DNA from: Bacteroidota bacterium
GTDB lineage: Bacteria > Bacteroidota > Bacteroidia > UBA8524
Assembly: GCA_008933805.1 (NCBI GenBank)
Contig: WBUH01000009.1
Location: forward strand, 120,215 to 184,214
Length of the DNA stretch: 64,000 bases
Reading direction: 5' to 3'
The stretch's first letter is position 1. Each line of letters starts with the position of its first letter. A program made the translations under genes and the position numbers. Positions 43,343 through 50,756 of this stretch are shown here, one piece after another. Under the pieces are notes generated by a model. That model did no database searches. It saw only the letters and a list, made by a program, of their open reading frames with translations, and was not told the DNA's origin.

Positions 43343-44431
43343 ATGATGCGCGCTATTACCTTCGTCATATTTAGTTTAACTTTATTTTCTTGCCATACAA
43401 AGCAAAGTGAAAATACGGTATCCATAGAAACCGGTCCTCGCGCTGATTCTGTTAATACGGTAAATAACTTGACTGATGACGAAATACAGGCTATTACCTA
43501 TTGCGAGTTTGATAACCTGCATTTGAATTTCGATTCGGTATTGGATGTTAAAACGGCCAAACAATTATTAAAAAAAGACCCCTCTATCGAATATTATTTA
43601 CAAAACGAATCGTTTCATGTATTTCAAATCGTTAAACAGGATATTTTGGCTCGCAAACCATTGGCAAAAAAGTTAGGATTGTCGTCTCAAGCACTGATTG
43701 TTGAGCAACAAACTATATTAGGCTATCCCAACAGGGCATTTATCTTGTGGGTAGATAGTGGCAGGGTTGGTTTTGAAAGTGAGCCTTATTCTTGTCCATC
43801 GGTTACAATGGGTAAGGGTTTTTTTCAAGGCAGGGCAAGGGTTTCGTTAATTGATATTAAAAATCAGAAAATAATAAACACAATACCTATATACGGGGCA
43901 TCGTGGGAGGGCATACGCGATTGTTTTACAATTCCCTTTTGTATTGCCAATCCAAAATATAAGTCTGAATTGGGTCAATTAAAATACCATGCTTTGGGCG
44001 GTGATAGTATAAAAGATGGCAGGGCTGATGTTTTGTATTTAGACGATTACAATGGCGATGGTAAAAAACACGAGTTTGCTTTGTACGAGCAAATGGGCTG
44101 TATATCTTGTTTTAGTACATTGTTTGGATACAACGAAAAAGCGGATAGCTTAATCAATTATACAGTGGTATTAGAAGAGACTGATTTAGATTCGGCACTA
44201 AGCAAGCCTTATACAACGGCTTCAACGTGGGTATCTCAACTGTTTACTTTAAAACCCAAAAAAGGTATTTATGATTTTGTAATGAACTACAGAGGGCGCG
44301 GCGGAAATCTTTGCTATTATAATATAGCTTTTAGCAAAGAAAATAATAGGTTTGAAGGTACACTAAAATTTACAGCACAAGAAAACGATACCATGGGGAT
44401 GAGTTGGATAACTTACCCTATACAACGATAA
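43343..44431 (+). CDS. Lipoprotein, function unknown, upstream of DUF58 gene
   Basis: A 362-residue lipoprotein with lipobox TLFSC (about Cys17). I recognise no family. The mature protein has a helical N-terminal third (LTDDEIQAITYCEFDNLHLNF, VKTAKQLLKKDPSIEYYLQNESFHVFQIVKQD) and a strand-rich rest with the acidic loop YLDDYNGDGKKHEFALYEQMGC, which resembles FG-GAP or EF-hand type calcium loops, and YRGRGGNLCYYNIAFS near the end. Tandem ATG codons lie at 43343 and 43346. It ends only 3 bases before the DUF58 gene and so shares its transcript. Confidence 0.68.
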   Translation: MMRAITFVIFSLTLFSCHTKQSENTVSIETGPRADSVNTVNNLTDDEIQAITYCEFDNLHLNFDSVLDVKTAKQLLKKDPSIEYYLQNESFHVFQIVKQDILARKPLAKKLGLSSQALIVEQQTILGYPNRAFILWVDSGRVGFESEPYSCPSVTMGKGFFQGRARVSLIDIKNQKIINTIPIYGASWEGIRDCFTIPFCIANPKYKSELGQLKYHALGGDSIKDGRADVLYLDDYNGDGKKHEFALYEQMGCISCFSTLFGYNEKADSLINYTVVLEETDLDSALSKPYTTASTWVSQLFTLKPKKGIYDFVMNYRGRGGNLCYYNIAFSKENNRFEGTLKFTAQENDTMGMSWITYPIQR

Positions 44432-44434
44432 CAC

Positions 44435-45343
44435 ATGGCAGTAATCACACAAAAAGAGTTAGAACAATACGGAAGCCTTGAGTTGCTTGCCAAGCAAGTG
44501 GTTGAAGGTTTTATAACGGGCTTGCACAAAAGCCCTTTTCACGGGTTTTCGGTAGAGTTTGCCGAACACAGATTATACAACAAGGGCGAAAGTACCCGCC
44601 ACATTGATTGGAAATTATTTGCCCGTACTGAAAAACTGTTTGTGAAACGCTATGAGGAGGAAACCAACCTGCGTTGCCAAATAGTGATAGACACCAGCAG
44701 CAGTATGTATTACCCCGAAGAGGGGATGAGCAAAATACGATTTTCTATCTACGCTGCTGCGGTATTGATGAGTTTGCTGAGGCAACAACGCGATGCTTTC
44801 GGGCTTAGCCTTTTTGCGCAAGAGTTAGAGTTTCATTCGCAATGCAAATCGTCAACCGTGCACCATCAGTTGATGCTGGCGCAATTAGAGCAGTTGTTGC
44901 TGAAAGAAAAACTAAACCGCAACACTTCGTTGGCCAATGCACTTACTGCCGTTGCCGACCAAATACACCGCCGATCATTGGTAGTGGTGTTTAGCGATAT
45001 GTTTCAGGCCGGACAAAACAGTGAAGAGCTTTTTAGAGCCTTGCAACGCCTCAAATTCAGTAAAAACGAGGTGATATTATTTCATGTGAACGACGGCAAA
45101 CACGAGTTGAACTTTGAGTTTGAAAACCGTCCGTACATATTTATTGATAAAGAAACCGGCCAAGAGGTGAAGCTGCAACCCCATGAGGTGAAGGACGCTT
45201 ATTTGGCGCAAGTGAATGATTATATGATGCAGTTGCGCCAGCGTTGCGCCCAATACCGTATTGAGTTTGTTGAGGCCGATGTGAACAAGGATTTTATGCA
45301 AATACTGATTCCGTTTTTTGTGAAACGCAGTAAGATGTTTTAA
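44435..45343 (+). CDS. DUF58 protein with vWA-like fold
   Basis: A 302-residue cytoplasmic protein. The DUF58 start (GSLELLAKQVVEGFITGLHKSPFHGFSVEFAEHRLYNKGESTRHIDWKLFARTEKLFVKRYEEETNL) is followed by the vWA-like core with a complete MIDAS start D86-T-S-S-S-M (IVIDTSSSMYY) and VVVFSDMF. DUF58 genes usually accompany a MoxR ATPase and vWA membrane proteins (BatA/BatB); none of these is next to it here, where the only partner is the lipoprotein immediately upstream. Function is not known for the family beyond a chaperone-like link to MoxR. Confidence 0.9.
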   Translation: MAVITQKELEQYGSLELLAKQVVEGFITGLHKSPFHGFSVEFAEHRLYNKGESTRHIDWKLFARTEKLFVKRYEEETNLRCQIVIDTSSSMYYPEEGMSKIRFSIYAAAVLMSLLRQQRDAFGLSLFAQELEFHSQCKSSTVHHQLMLAQLEQLLLKEKLNRNTSLANALTAVADQIHRRSLVVVFSDMFQAGQNSEELFRALQRLKFSKNEVILFHVNDGKHELNFEFENRPYIFIDKETGQEVKLQPHEVKDAYLAQVNDYMMQLRQRCAQYRIEFVEADVNKDFMQILIPFFVKRSKMF

Positions 45344-45367
45344 CGTGGTTGGTTCAGCCCGGTTGCA

Positions 45368-45718
45368 TTATTTCTCAAACGTTTCTTCATAACTTATAAG
45401 CAGATAATAGACTGCAAGGATGCCCGCTGCAATACCGAAAAATGTGAGCGTAAATATCTCGTTATCAATTTTCAATACGTAGTGAGTAACAAATAGAAGT
45501 CCAAAAAATGCCAGTACACTCAAGCCGTAACGTTGTCGTGGCTTTGTTACGCTTGTGTATGTCATGAACTGAATAAAGAAGCTAAGAGGTTGGTATATTC
45601 CTAATCCTATATAGATAAGGATAAGTCCGAAAAAGTTTTGGCTTACGAGTATATATAAAATACTACCTGCTATAATCAATGCTTGGATTGAGAAATCAAT
45701 AACTTTAAGAGTTTTCAT
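45368..45718 (-). CDS. Small four-helix membrane protein, paralogue 1
   Basis: A 116-residue inner-membrane protein with four predicted membrane segments (about 8-24, 27-47, 66-80 and 87-108). It recalls its upstream neighbour: LILIYIGLGIYQPLSFFIQF corresponds to ICCAIFYLGMGIWQLISTLVHF, and both end with a short charged tail. I do not recognise a family. It is the last gene of a three-gene operon led by a GbsR-type regulator. Confidence 0.72.
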   Translation of the reverse strand: MKTLKVIDFSIQALIIAGSILYILVSQNFFGLILIYIGLGIYQPLSFFIQFMTYTSVTKPRQRYGLSVLAFFGLLFVTHYVLKIDNEIFTLTFFGIAAGILAVYYLLISYEETFEK

Positions 45719-45774
45719 GTTGTTAAATTTTATTTTTGTATTTTCAGTAAAATTTGAAATGTAATATAAAAAAA

Positions 45775-46143
45775 TTATTCCTTTTTCATTTTTCTAAATT
45801 CAGCAATGGTGATGCTGAAATAAAAAGCAGCCATAAGGAAACCGGTTGTCATTGCCGTAAATACAGTAAAATTGCTCATGTCGCCAAGTGGTAAAATAAC
45901 ACACAATACAAGAGCAGGAAGCAGTAATAAGTGATATACTTTGCGTAATCGAGGAAAACGAACCAACTGTGGCTTAATGAAATGAACAAGGGTACTGATT
46001 AACTGCCAAATGCCCATGCCTAAGTAAAAGATAGCGCAACAAATTATAAGTGCTCCTAAACTATCTTTAATAATAAAGGGGGCAACAATAGTTGCAATAA
46101 CTACTAATACTTGTACCCATATATCAGCAAACTTAAAATTCAT
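45775..46143 (-). CDS. Small four-helix membrane protein, paralogue 2
   Basis: A 122-residue membrane protein with four predicted membrane segments and a short charged C-terminus (AEFRKMKKE). The segment IFYLGMGIWQLISTLVHF parallels the downstream gene, so the two are likely tandem duplicates. It lies 6 bases after the regulator gene, and 56 bases separate it from the second paralogue. A role controlled by the regulator is inferred from position only. Confidence 0.72.
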   Translation of the reverse strand: MNFKFADIWVQVLVVIATIVAPFIIKDSLGALIICCAIFYLGMGIWQLISTLVHFIKPQLVRFPRLRKVYHLLLLPALVLCVILPLGDMSNFTVFTAMTTGFLMAAFYFSITIAEFRKMKKE

Positions 46144-46149
46144 CAGTTA

Positions 46150-46656
46150 TTACTTAAGAAGTTTCATCATTGTTCCCATCAGCCAATTGTCTTGTGCGCG
46201 GCCAAGTTTATCAAGTACCCCGTCGGCTTTGCCTATTACGTCTTCAATATTGCCCATCATTTTGGTAAACTCTTTTGCTTCGGCACTGTCATCGTCTTTG
46301 TCCAGCGTTTTTATCTCGCCCAATACCTGCATCAGCGGCTCTAACTCACGCTTACGGCGCTCTTTAATAATTTGCATAGCAGCCTTCCAAATGTCTTTTT
46401 CAGCATAAAAAAACTCCTTACGCTCACCCGGCTTTAAGTCCTTGCGAACCAATCCCCAATTGATTAGCTCACGTACATTCATGTTGGCATTACCGCGAGA
46501 GATTTGCAGTTCTTCCATAATCTGTTCCGTGCTTAATGAGGTAGGAGATATAAGCAACAGCGCATGAACTTGCGCCATTGTGCGGTTAATACCCCAATTG
46601 GTACCCAAGCTGCCCCAGCCTTGTATAAACTTTTGTTTGGCTTCTTCGTGTTTCAC
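46150..46656 (-). CDS. GbsR/MarR-family transcriptional regulator
   Basis: A 168-residue winged-helix regulator of the GbsR group. The start EEAKQKFIQGWGSLGTNWGINRTMAQVHALLLIS and the recognition region STEQIMEELQISRGNANMNVRELINWGLVRKDLKPGERKEFF are close to the family pattern; the C-terminal part (ELEPLMQVLGEIKTLDKDDDSAEAKEFTKMMGNIEDVIGKADGVLDKL) is a helical dimerisation region. The start is a GTG at 46654-46656, immediately after a -7 element, so the mRNA is probably leaderless. It leads an operon with two small membrane proteins and may control it by autoregulation. Confidence 0.87.
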   Translation of the reverse strand: MKHEEAKQKFIQGWGSLGTNWGINRTMAQVHALLLISPTSLSTEQIMEELQISRGNANMNVRELINWGLVRKDLKPGERKEFFYAEKDIWKAAMQIIKERRKRELEPLMQVLGEIKTLDKDDDSAEAKEFTKMMGNIEDVIGKADGVLDKLGRAQDNWLMGTMMKLLK

Positions 46657-46660
46657 ATAA

Positions 46661-46692
46661 CAAAGTAAAACAATAATATCGAATTTTCAAAA
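46661..46692 (-). promoter_or_regulatory. GbsR-type regulator promoter, abutting a GTG start
   Basis: On the minus strand TTTTG (46692-46688), a 19-nt spacer and TTACTTTG (46668-46661, one mismatch to TAnnTTTG) are followed by TTAT and the GTG. Confidence 0.5.
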
Positions 46693-46746
46693 TAATTTGA
46701 AAGTTCATGGTGTAAATCAAACAACGAGGTTAAAACTTAGGAGAGA

Positions 46747-47769
46747 TTAATAGAAGGTGTATGTGTATTTGGTTGAAGATTCTTTTGTGTTACCCAAGCG
46801 AGTGTCTTTTAAGGTACTTTCTCCCTTTAAACCTTTGGGGCCGTTGTAAATAATCACCTCTTCAGAGCGGTTAGATGCGCCGCTAACTGTAATAATGGTT
46901 TCGGTTTCAATGTTATTGGCGGTCGCAAAAGTATGGGTTTCTTCGTATAGCGGTTTTACTGATGTTCCTTCAAAGGCAGTAATGCGGGTTTTTCTTCCCT
47001 TATTGTCGTACTCGTATGCCCAGTAACTATCGGTTACAGAAACTTCTAAAGAGCCTTCCTCCACCGTGCCATCGTCGTTAAACAGCATAGCTCCGTTTAT
47101 TTTATGACGGCTTTCTTTTTCAATCAACCCTTGGGCATTGTAGGTAGTAATGGTGGTAATACTATCGTAACCACCGGTGTATTTGGAAACTAAAAGCATT
47201 TTTACTTCCCTGCCCAGATTATCGTATTCAATAAATATGGTTTCTTCCACTTCTTCGTCTTTGGCAAATTCTTTTACCAAACGTAATACTGAGTCGTAGT
47301 AGTAATCAAGCACCGTAGTGCTTTCCTCCTCATCAGGGTATTTTTCGGCCAGCTTGTTTTGTGTTTTATCAAACACAAACTCAATCTTTTTTCCGTCAAG
47401 ATTACGCTCTTTTAGCAAGCCGTTATCGTGATACTTAAACGTGATAAACCCGGCAGTAATTTTATTGAATACTAAATCGTTGGTGCTGTCTATAATTTCG
47501 GTAAGGCGTAATTTCTTATCATACTTATAAGTGTAGGAGCGGATATTACTTCCCGATTGGCGTTTATAGACCAGCATGCCGTTTTTATCAAACTGTTCAA
47601 ACAGTGTTGATGTTTTAGTATCAGAAGTTACAGCAGCGGTAACAGAGGCTATTTTGTTAGTTTTATTAAAAACCTTAACCTCATCCGAAAGCGGAAACCT
47701 TTCGGTGTACTGCGCATTTAGGGTTAGCGTAAAAAGCAATACTGCTACAAGCTGTACTATTCTTTTCAT
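46747..47769 (-). CDS. Secreted YD-repeat-like protein, distant family member
   Basis: A 340-residue exported protein related in form to the tandem pair at 13012-15028. The signal peptide ends LNAQ. YD-like repeats include YTYKYDKKLRLTEII, FKYHDNGLLKERNLDGKKIEFVFDK, YDNLGREVKMLLVSKYTGGYDSIT, YNAQGLIEKESRHKINGA and YEYDNKGRKTRIT, ending in STKYTYTFY. No toxin or RHS core domain is present and function is unknown. It lies just downstream of the transporter genes on the same strand, 13 bases after the small-subunit gene. Confidence 0.75.
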   Translation of the reverse strand: MKRIVQLVAVLLFTLTLNAQYTERFPLSDEVKVFNKTNKIASVTAAVTSDTKTSTLFEQFDKNGMLVYKRQSGSNIRSYTYKYDKKLRLTEIIDSTNDLVFNKITAGFITFKYHDNGLLKERNLDGKKIEFVFDKTQNKLAEKYPDEEESTTVLDYYYDSVLRLVKEFAKDEEVEETIFIEYDNLGREVKMLLVSKYTGGYDSITTITTYNAQGLIEKESRHKINGAMLFNDDGTVEEGSLEVSVTDSYWAYEYDNKGRKTRITAFEGTSVKPLYEETHTFATANNIETETIITVSGASNRSEEVIIYNGPKGLKGESTLKDTRLGNTKESSTKYTYTFY

Positions 47770-47782
47770 TACCGGTAAAGTG

Positions 47783-47890
47783 TTAGTCTTTATTAATAGG
47801 ACTCTTGAACACCTTATAAAAGAAATATACGGTAAAAGCCGTTATAATTACCTGCGATGAAATCATTATCACCAATGCTTCTGTATTCAT
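47783..47890 (-). CDS. metS: MetS-like small subunit of NSS symporter
   Basis: A 35-residue open frame that is easy to miss: ATG at 47888-47890, TAA at 47783-47785. The protein is MNTEALVIMISSQVIITAF followed by TVYFFYKVFKSPINKD, a single membrane helix with a short basic tail. It lies 10 bases downstream of a sodium-dependent (NSS) transporter on the same strand. Bacterial NSS transporters such as MetP of Corynebacterium need a one-helix partner, MetS, encoded next to them, and position, size and topology here fit that role. The sequence is not long enough for certain homology, so the name is by context. Confidence 0.7.
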   Translation of the reverse strand: MNTEALVIMISSQVIITAFTVYFFYKVFKSPINKD

Positions 47891-47900
47891 AAAATTCTTT

Positions 47901-49595
47901 TTAAGCAGTTTTTAATTCAGCACGTTGCCTTTTGCGGTAGGCAATAAATACCAACCAGCTAATACCTGCAAACAGACCCACTAATAAGAAACGGGCTATG
48001 TATGTATATAGTTTAGCTGTTTTAAGAGTTTCGATGGTTGTAGGGTCAGTAGCAGCAGCAAGTTTTTCATTCAAACCAGTCATGGTTAGCATGCTAAGTA
48101 CTGAACCGTTATCCAACGGCCAGCCGCCACCAGATGTAAAGCTTTGCCAAGCTGCACCCCAATCGTTTCCTTCAGGAGTGATTAATGCCCCAAAGAAAAC
48201 TATAATCAACATTACAGGGGTAACGTATCCTATAATGTATTTGAATACAATATGGATTTTTAAATCCGCTCCTGCGTTAATCTCTGCCCAACCTTTTTTA
48301 ATACCGAATATCCAAGAGAATAAGATGGTTTCGGCCATGGCAAATACCACCAGCGATACCGTACCCGCCCAATAATCGTATTCATCAAACGCAATAAGAC
48401 TAACCCCTCCTGTGGCCGATTTTGTAAACAACAGTACGGTAGGCAAGCCCATTACCAATACTAATAAACCAAAGGCCATTGCCGATTTGTTTCGGCTTAC
48501 GGCAAATTCGTCCTGCAAAAAGCCCATTAGTGGCGTACCCATTGCAAGGGAGGAGGTGATACCGGCAAAAAACAGCAACCCAAACCAAAACACACCAGCC
48601 AAGGCTGAAAGTATCGGTCCCCACTTTTCAAACAAGTAAGGCATGGTTTGGAAGGCCATTCCAAAGCCAGCATTTTCTTTTACCCAATCCAAGCCTAAGT
48701 AACCGGCTGCAATGGGTATTACTATAGCACCACCTAAAATAACTTCAACAAACTCATTTGTGAAACCTGCTGAGATACCGTTAAGAGCCACATCATCGTT
48801 AGCTCGTAAGTATGCCGCGTAACAATGTACAGTACCCATACCTACTGAAAGTGTAAAGAATATTTGTCCAGCAGCACTTAGCCAAACTTTCAAGTCGGTT
48901 AGTTTACCGTATTGCGGTGTCCATAAGTAATTTAAACCATCAATAGCACTTGCATTTGGATATTCGGCAGATGCACCTGAAGTGCCTAAGGTTAGCCCTC
49001 TAAAGGCAAGGAAAGCACCAAAAAGAATTAGGAGCGGCATACCTATTTTGGCAACCTTTTCAACTCCGCTTAATCCACGTGATAAGATATAGGTATTAAG
49101 TACTAAACACAGGATATAGAAGATAACAGCTTCGTATGGAATGCCTGTGGTACTGGTAGAAATATCAAGGTAGTTATTAAAAAATCCGGCTACCCAAGTC
49201 ATCGGTTTGCCATCAAAAGTGCCGGTAACCGAATGCACCACGTACGACATTGTCCACGACTCTATATAGCAATAGTAGGCAGCAACTGCAACGTTGGTGA
49301 AGATTCCAAATACCCCGAAGTATTTCCAGAACTTACGTTTGTCCATACTGTCAAGGATAAAAGGAGTACTGTGGTGGCCGAATTTGCCCCCAAAACGTCC
49401 CATACTCCACTCAATCCACAACAAAGGGATACCCATTAATATAAAACAAACCAAATAAGGGATGATAAATGCCCCACCACCATTATTAAGAGCCTGCACG
49501 GGGAATCGCAAGAAGTTTCCCAATCCCACAGCGTTCCCTGCCATTGCCAGAATAAGTCCTAATCGGCTACCCCATTTTTCGTTCTGCTTGCTCAT
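47901..49595 (-). CDS. Sodium-dependent NSS-family transporter
   Basis: A 564-residue inner-membrane symporter with about 12 membrane segments. The first helix has the NSS signature GLILAMAGNAVGLGNFLRFPVQALNNGGGAFIIPY, where the unwound stretch binds sodium and substrate; helix 6 and helix 8 regions (LSVGMGTVHCYAAYLRANDD and LFFAGITSSLAMGTPLMGFLQDEF) also match. Substrate is probably an amino acid, but which one cannot be told. The C-terminus is long compared with LeuT. It is co-transcribed with the small MetS-like gene, 10 bases downstream. Confidence 0.93.
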   Translation of the reverse strand: MSKQNEKWGSRLGLILAMAGNAVGLGNFLRFPVQALNNGGGAFIIPYLVCFILMGIPLLWIEWSMGRFGGKFGHHSTPFILDSMDKRKFWKYFGVFGIFTNVAVAAYYCYIESWTMSYVVHSVTGTFDGKPMTWVAGFFNNYLDISTSTTGIPYEAVIFYILCLVLNTYILSRGLSGVEKVAKIGMPLLILFGAFLAFRGLTLGTSGASAEYPNASAIDGLNYLWTPQYGKLTDLKVWLSAAGQIFFTLSVGMGTVHCYAAYLRANDDVALNGISAGFTNEFVEVILGGAIVIPIAAGYLGLDWVKENAGFGMAFQTMPYLFEKWGPILSALAGVFWFGLLFFAGITSSLAMGTPLMGFLQDEFAVSRNKSAMAFGLLVLVMGLPTVLLFTKSATGGVSLIAFDEYDYWAGTVSLVVFAMAETILFSWIFGIKKGWAEINAGADLKIHIVFKYIIGYVTPVMLIIVFFGALITPEGNDWGAAWQSFTSGGGWPLDNGSVLSMLTMTGLNEKLAAATDPTTIETLKTAKLYTYIARFLLVGLFAGISWLVFIAYRKRQRAELKTA

Positions 49596-49724
49596 AAGCC
49601 TGTAATAGTTTCTTCAGTTAGTTGTAAGGTTAATGGTGCAAAATGCACTTTTTTTAAACTAAAACCAAAAGGGCTTTTGCGGGGACTGCCTATTTTGTGT
49701 AATATTGTTTTTAAGATTTTAGGC

Positions 49725-50219
49725 ATGGTAATCCTTACCCACGAACAAATTGAAAGGAAGATTAAACGTATTGCTTATCAGATATATGAGCAACACGTGG
49801 AGCAAAGCGCGCTAATTGTGGCCGGTATTGCCGAGCACGGTTATTTGCTGGCCGAGAAGATTGGTGCTGAATTGAGGGCTATATCGCCTTTAACGGTAAC
49901 AGTGGCTAAGATTGAGATTGAAAAAGAAAAACCCAGTGAGCATACCACGGCTATAAGTATTGATATGGCTGATATTAAAGGCCTGCATGCTATAATTGTT
50001 GACGATGTGCTTAATACTGCCCGCACGATGGTGTTTGCCATCTACCCCTTTTTTAAAGGCGGTGCGGCTGAGATAAAAACGGTGGTATTGGCCGACCGTA
50101 ACCACAAGATTTTCCCTGTTTCTGCCGATTATACAGGCATTTCGTTAGCTACCACCTTGCAGCAGCACATTACTTTTGAGGTAAACAGCGACGGTACGAT
50201 GCAACTTTCGCTTAACTAA
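49725..50219 (+). CDS. Phosphoribosyltransferase-family protein, PyrR-like
   Basis: A 164-residue cytoplasmic protein of the type I phosphoribosyltransferase fold. The PRPP loop is HAIIVDDVLNTARTM, preceded by ALIVAGIAEHGYLLAEKI (the substrate side) and ISIDMADIKGL. The layout (EQIERKIKRIAYQIYEQHVEQ at the start) recalls PyrR-type uracil phosphoribosyltransferases, but the second acidic residue pair is weaker than in PyrR, so I leave the substrate open. The ATG at 49725 is used; a frame extending to 49677 begins in the promoter region. It is divergent from the transporter. Confidence 0.8.
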   Translation: MVILTHEQIERKIKRIAYQIYEQHVEQSALIVAGIAEHGYLLAEKIGAELRAISPLTVTVAKIEIEKEKPSEHTTAISIDMADIKGLHAIIVDDVLNTARTMVFAIYPFFKGGAAEIKTVVLADRNHKIFPVSADYTGISLATTLQQHITFEVNSDGTMQLSLN

Positions 50220-50249
50220 GCAGGCACAGTAACGACTTAGACAGATTAA

Positions 50250-50693
50250 TTACCAACCGCTGTCGTACCTAATTCCGTGTTCCAAATAAAACTTCATCAG
50301 GGTGATGGCTTCGCCCCAACCGATAGCGCAATCCAATAATTGCCACATGCCTTTATCGGTAGGCAGGTAGCCTGTTTCAGTTACTGTAATCTTTGTTTTA
50401 TTGTCTTTGGTTTCAAGTGTAAATGTCACCGTCGTATCGTGTGAGCCCTCGTGCCATTTAAAGGAAAACTCTTTATCAGGTATTGCACTAAGTATTGGAC
50501 CGGTTTCAATTCCGTTGGCTTTGTAGGGGCCGTTCATTGTCCAAACCAGTTGTATTCTTTTGGTTTCCAAATCCAAAACAGTCCCGTCTGTAAACCAACC
50601 GTCCCAGCCTTTTCCTGTGGTAAGGGTTTCGTACACTTTTTCAATAGGGGCATTAATAGTAGCCACGTGCTTAATAGGGGGTAGGGTTTCCAT
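50250..50693 (-). CDS. SRPBCC/AHSA1-like ligand-binding protein
   Basis: A 147-residue protein of the START/AHSA1 (activator of Hsp90 ATPase homologue 1) group: IKHVATINAPIEKVYETLTTGKGWDGWFTDGTVLD, LVWTMNGPYKANGIETGPILSAIPDKEFSFKWHE, TVTFTLETKDNKTKITVTETGYLPTDKG and GWGEAITLMKFYLEHGIRYD. Members bind hydrophobic ligands; the ligand here is unknown. The ATG at 50691-50693 is chosen. The -7 element ends 4 nt before it and overlaps the T-tract of the dnaA terminator. Confidence 0.85.
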   Translation of the reverse strand: METLPPIKHVATINAPIEKVYETLTTGKGWDGWFTDGTVLDLETKRIQLVWTMNGPYKANGIETGPILSAIPDKEFSFKWHEGSHDTTVTFTLETKDNKTKITVTETGYLPTDKGMWQLLDCAIGWGEAITLMKFYLEHGIRYDSGW

Positions 50694-50697
50694 ATTC

Positions 50698-50705
50698 CAA
50701 AAATA
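50698..50705 (-). promoter_or_regulatory. -7 element made from the dnaA terminator T-tract
   Basis: TATTTTTG on the minus strand is a perfect TAnnTTTG, followed by GAAT and the ATG of the SRPBCC gene. No -33 element is evident. Confidence 0.4.
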
Positions 50706-50733
50706 AAAAATGCTGCCTTTGCGGGGCAGCATT
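50700..50733 (-). terminator. dnaA terminator
   Basis: A 9-bp stem (50709-50717 with 50725-50733) with a 7-nt loop; on the minus strand it is followed by a TTTTTTATTTTT tail. Confidence 0.75.
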
Positions 50734-50756
50734 CTTATACTTTTATAAATAAACAC

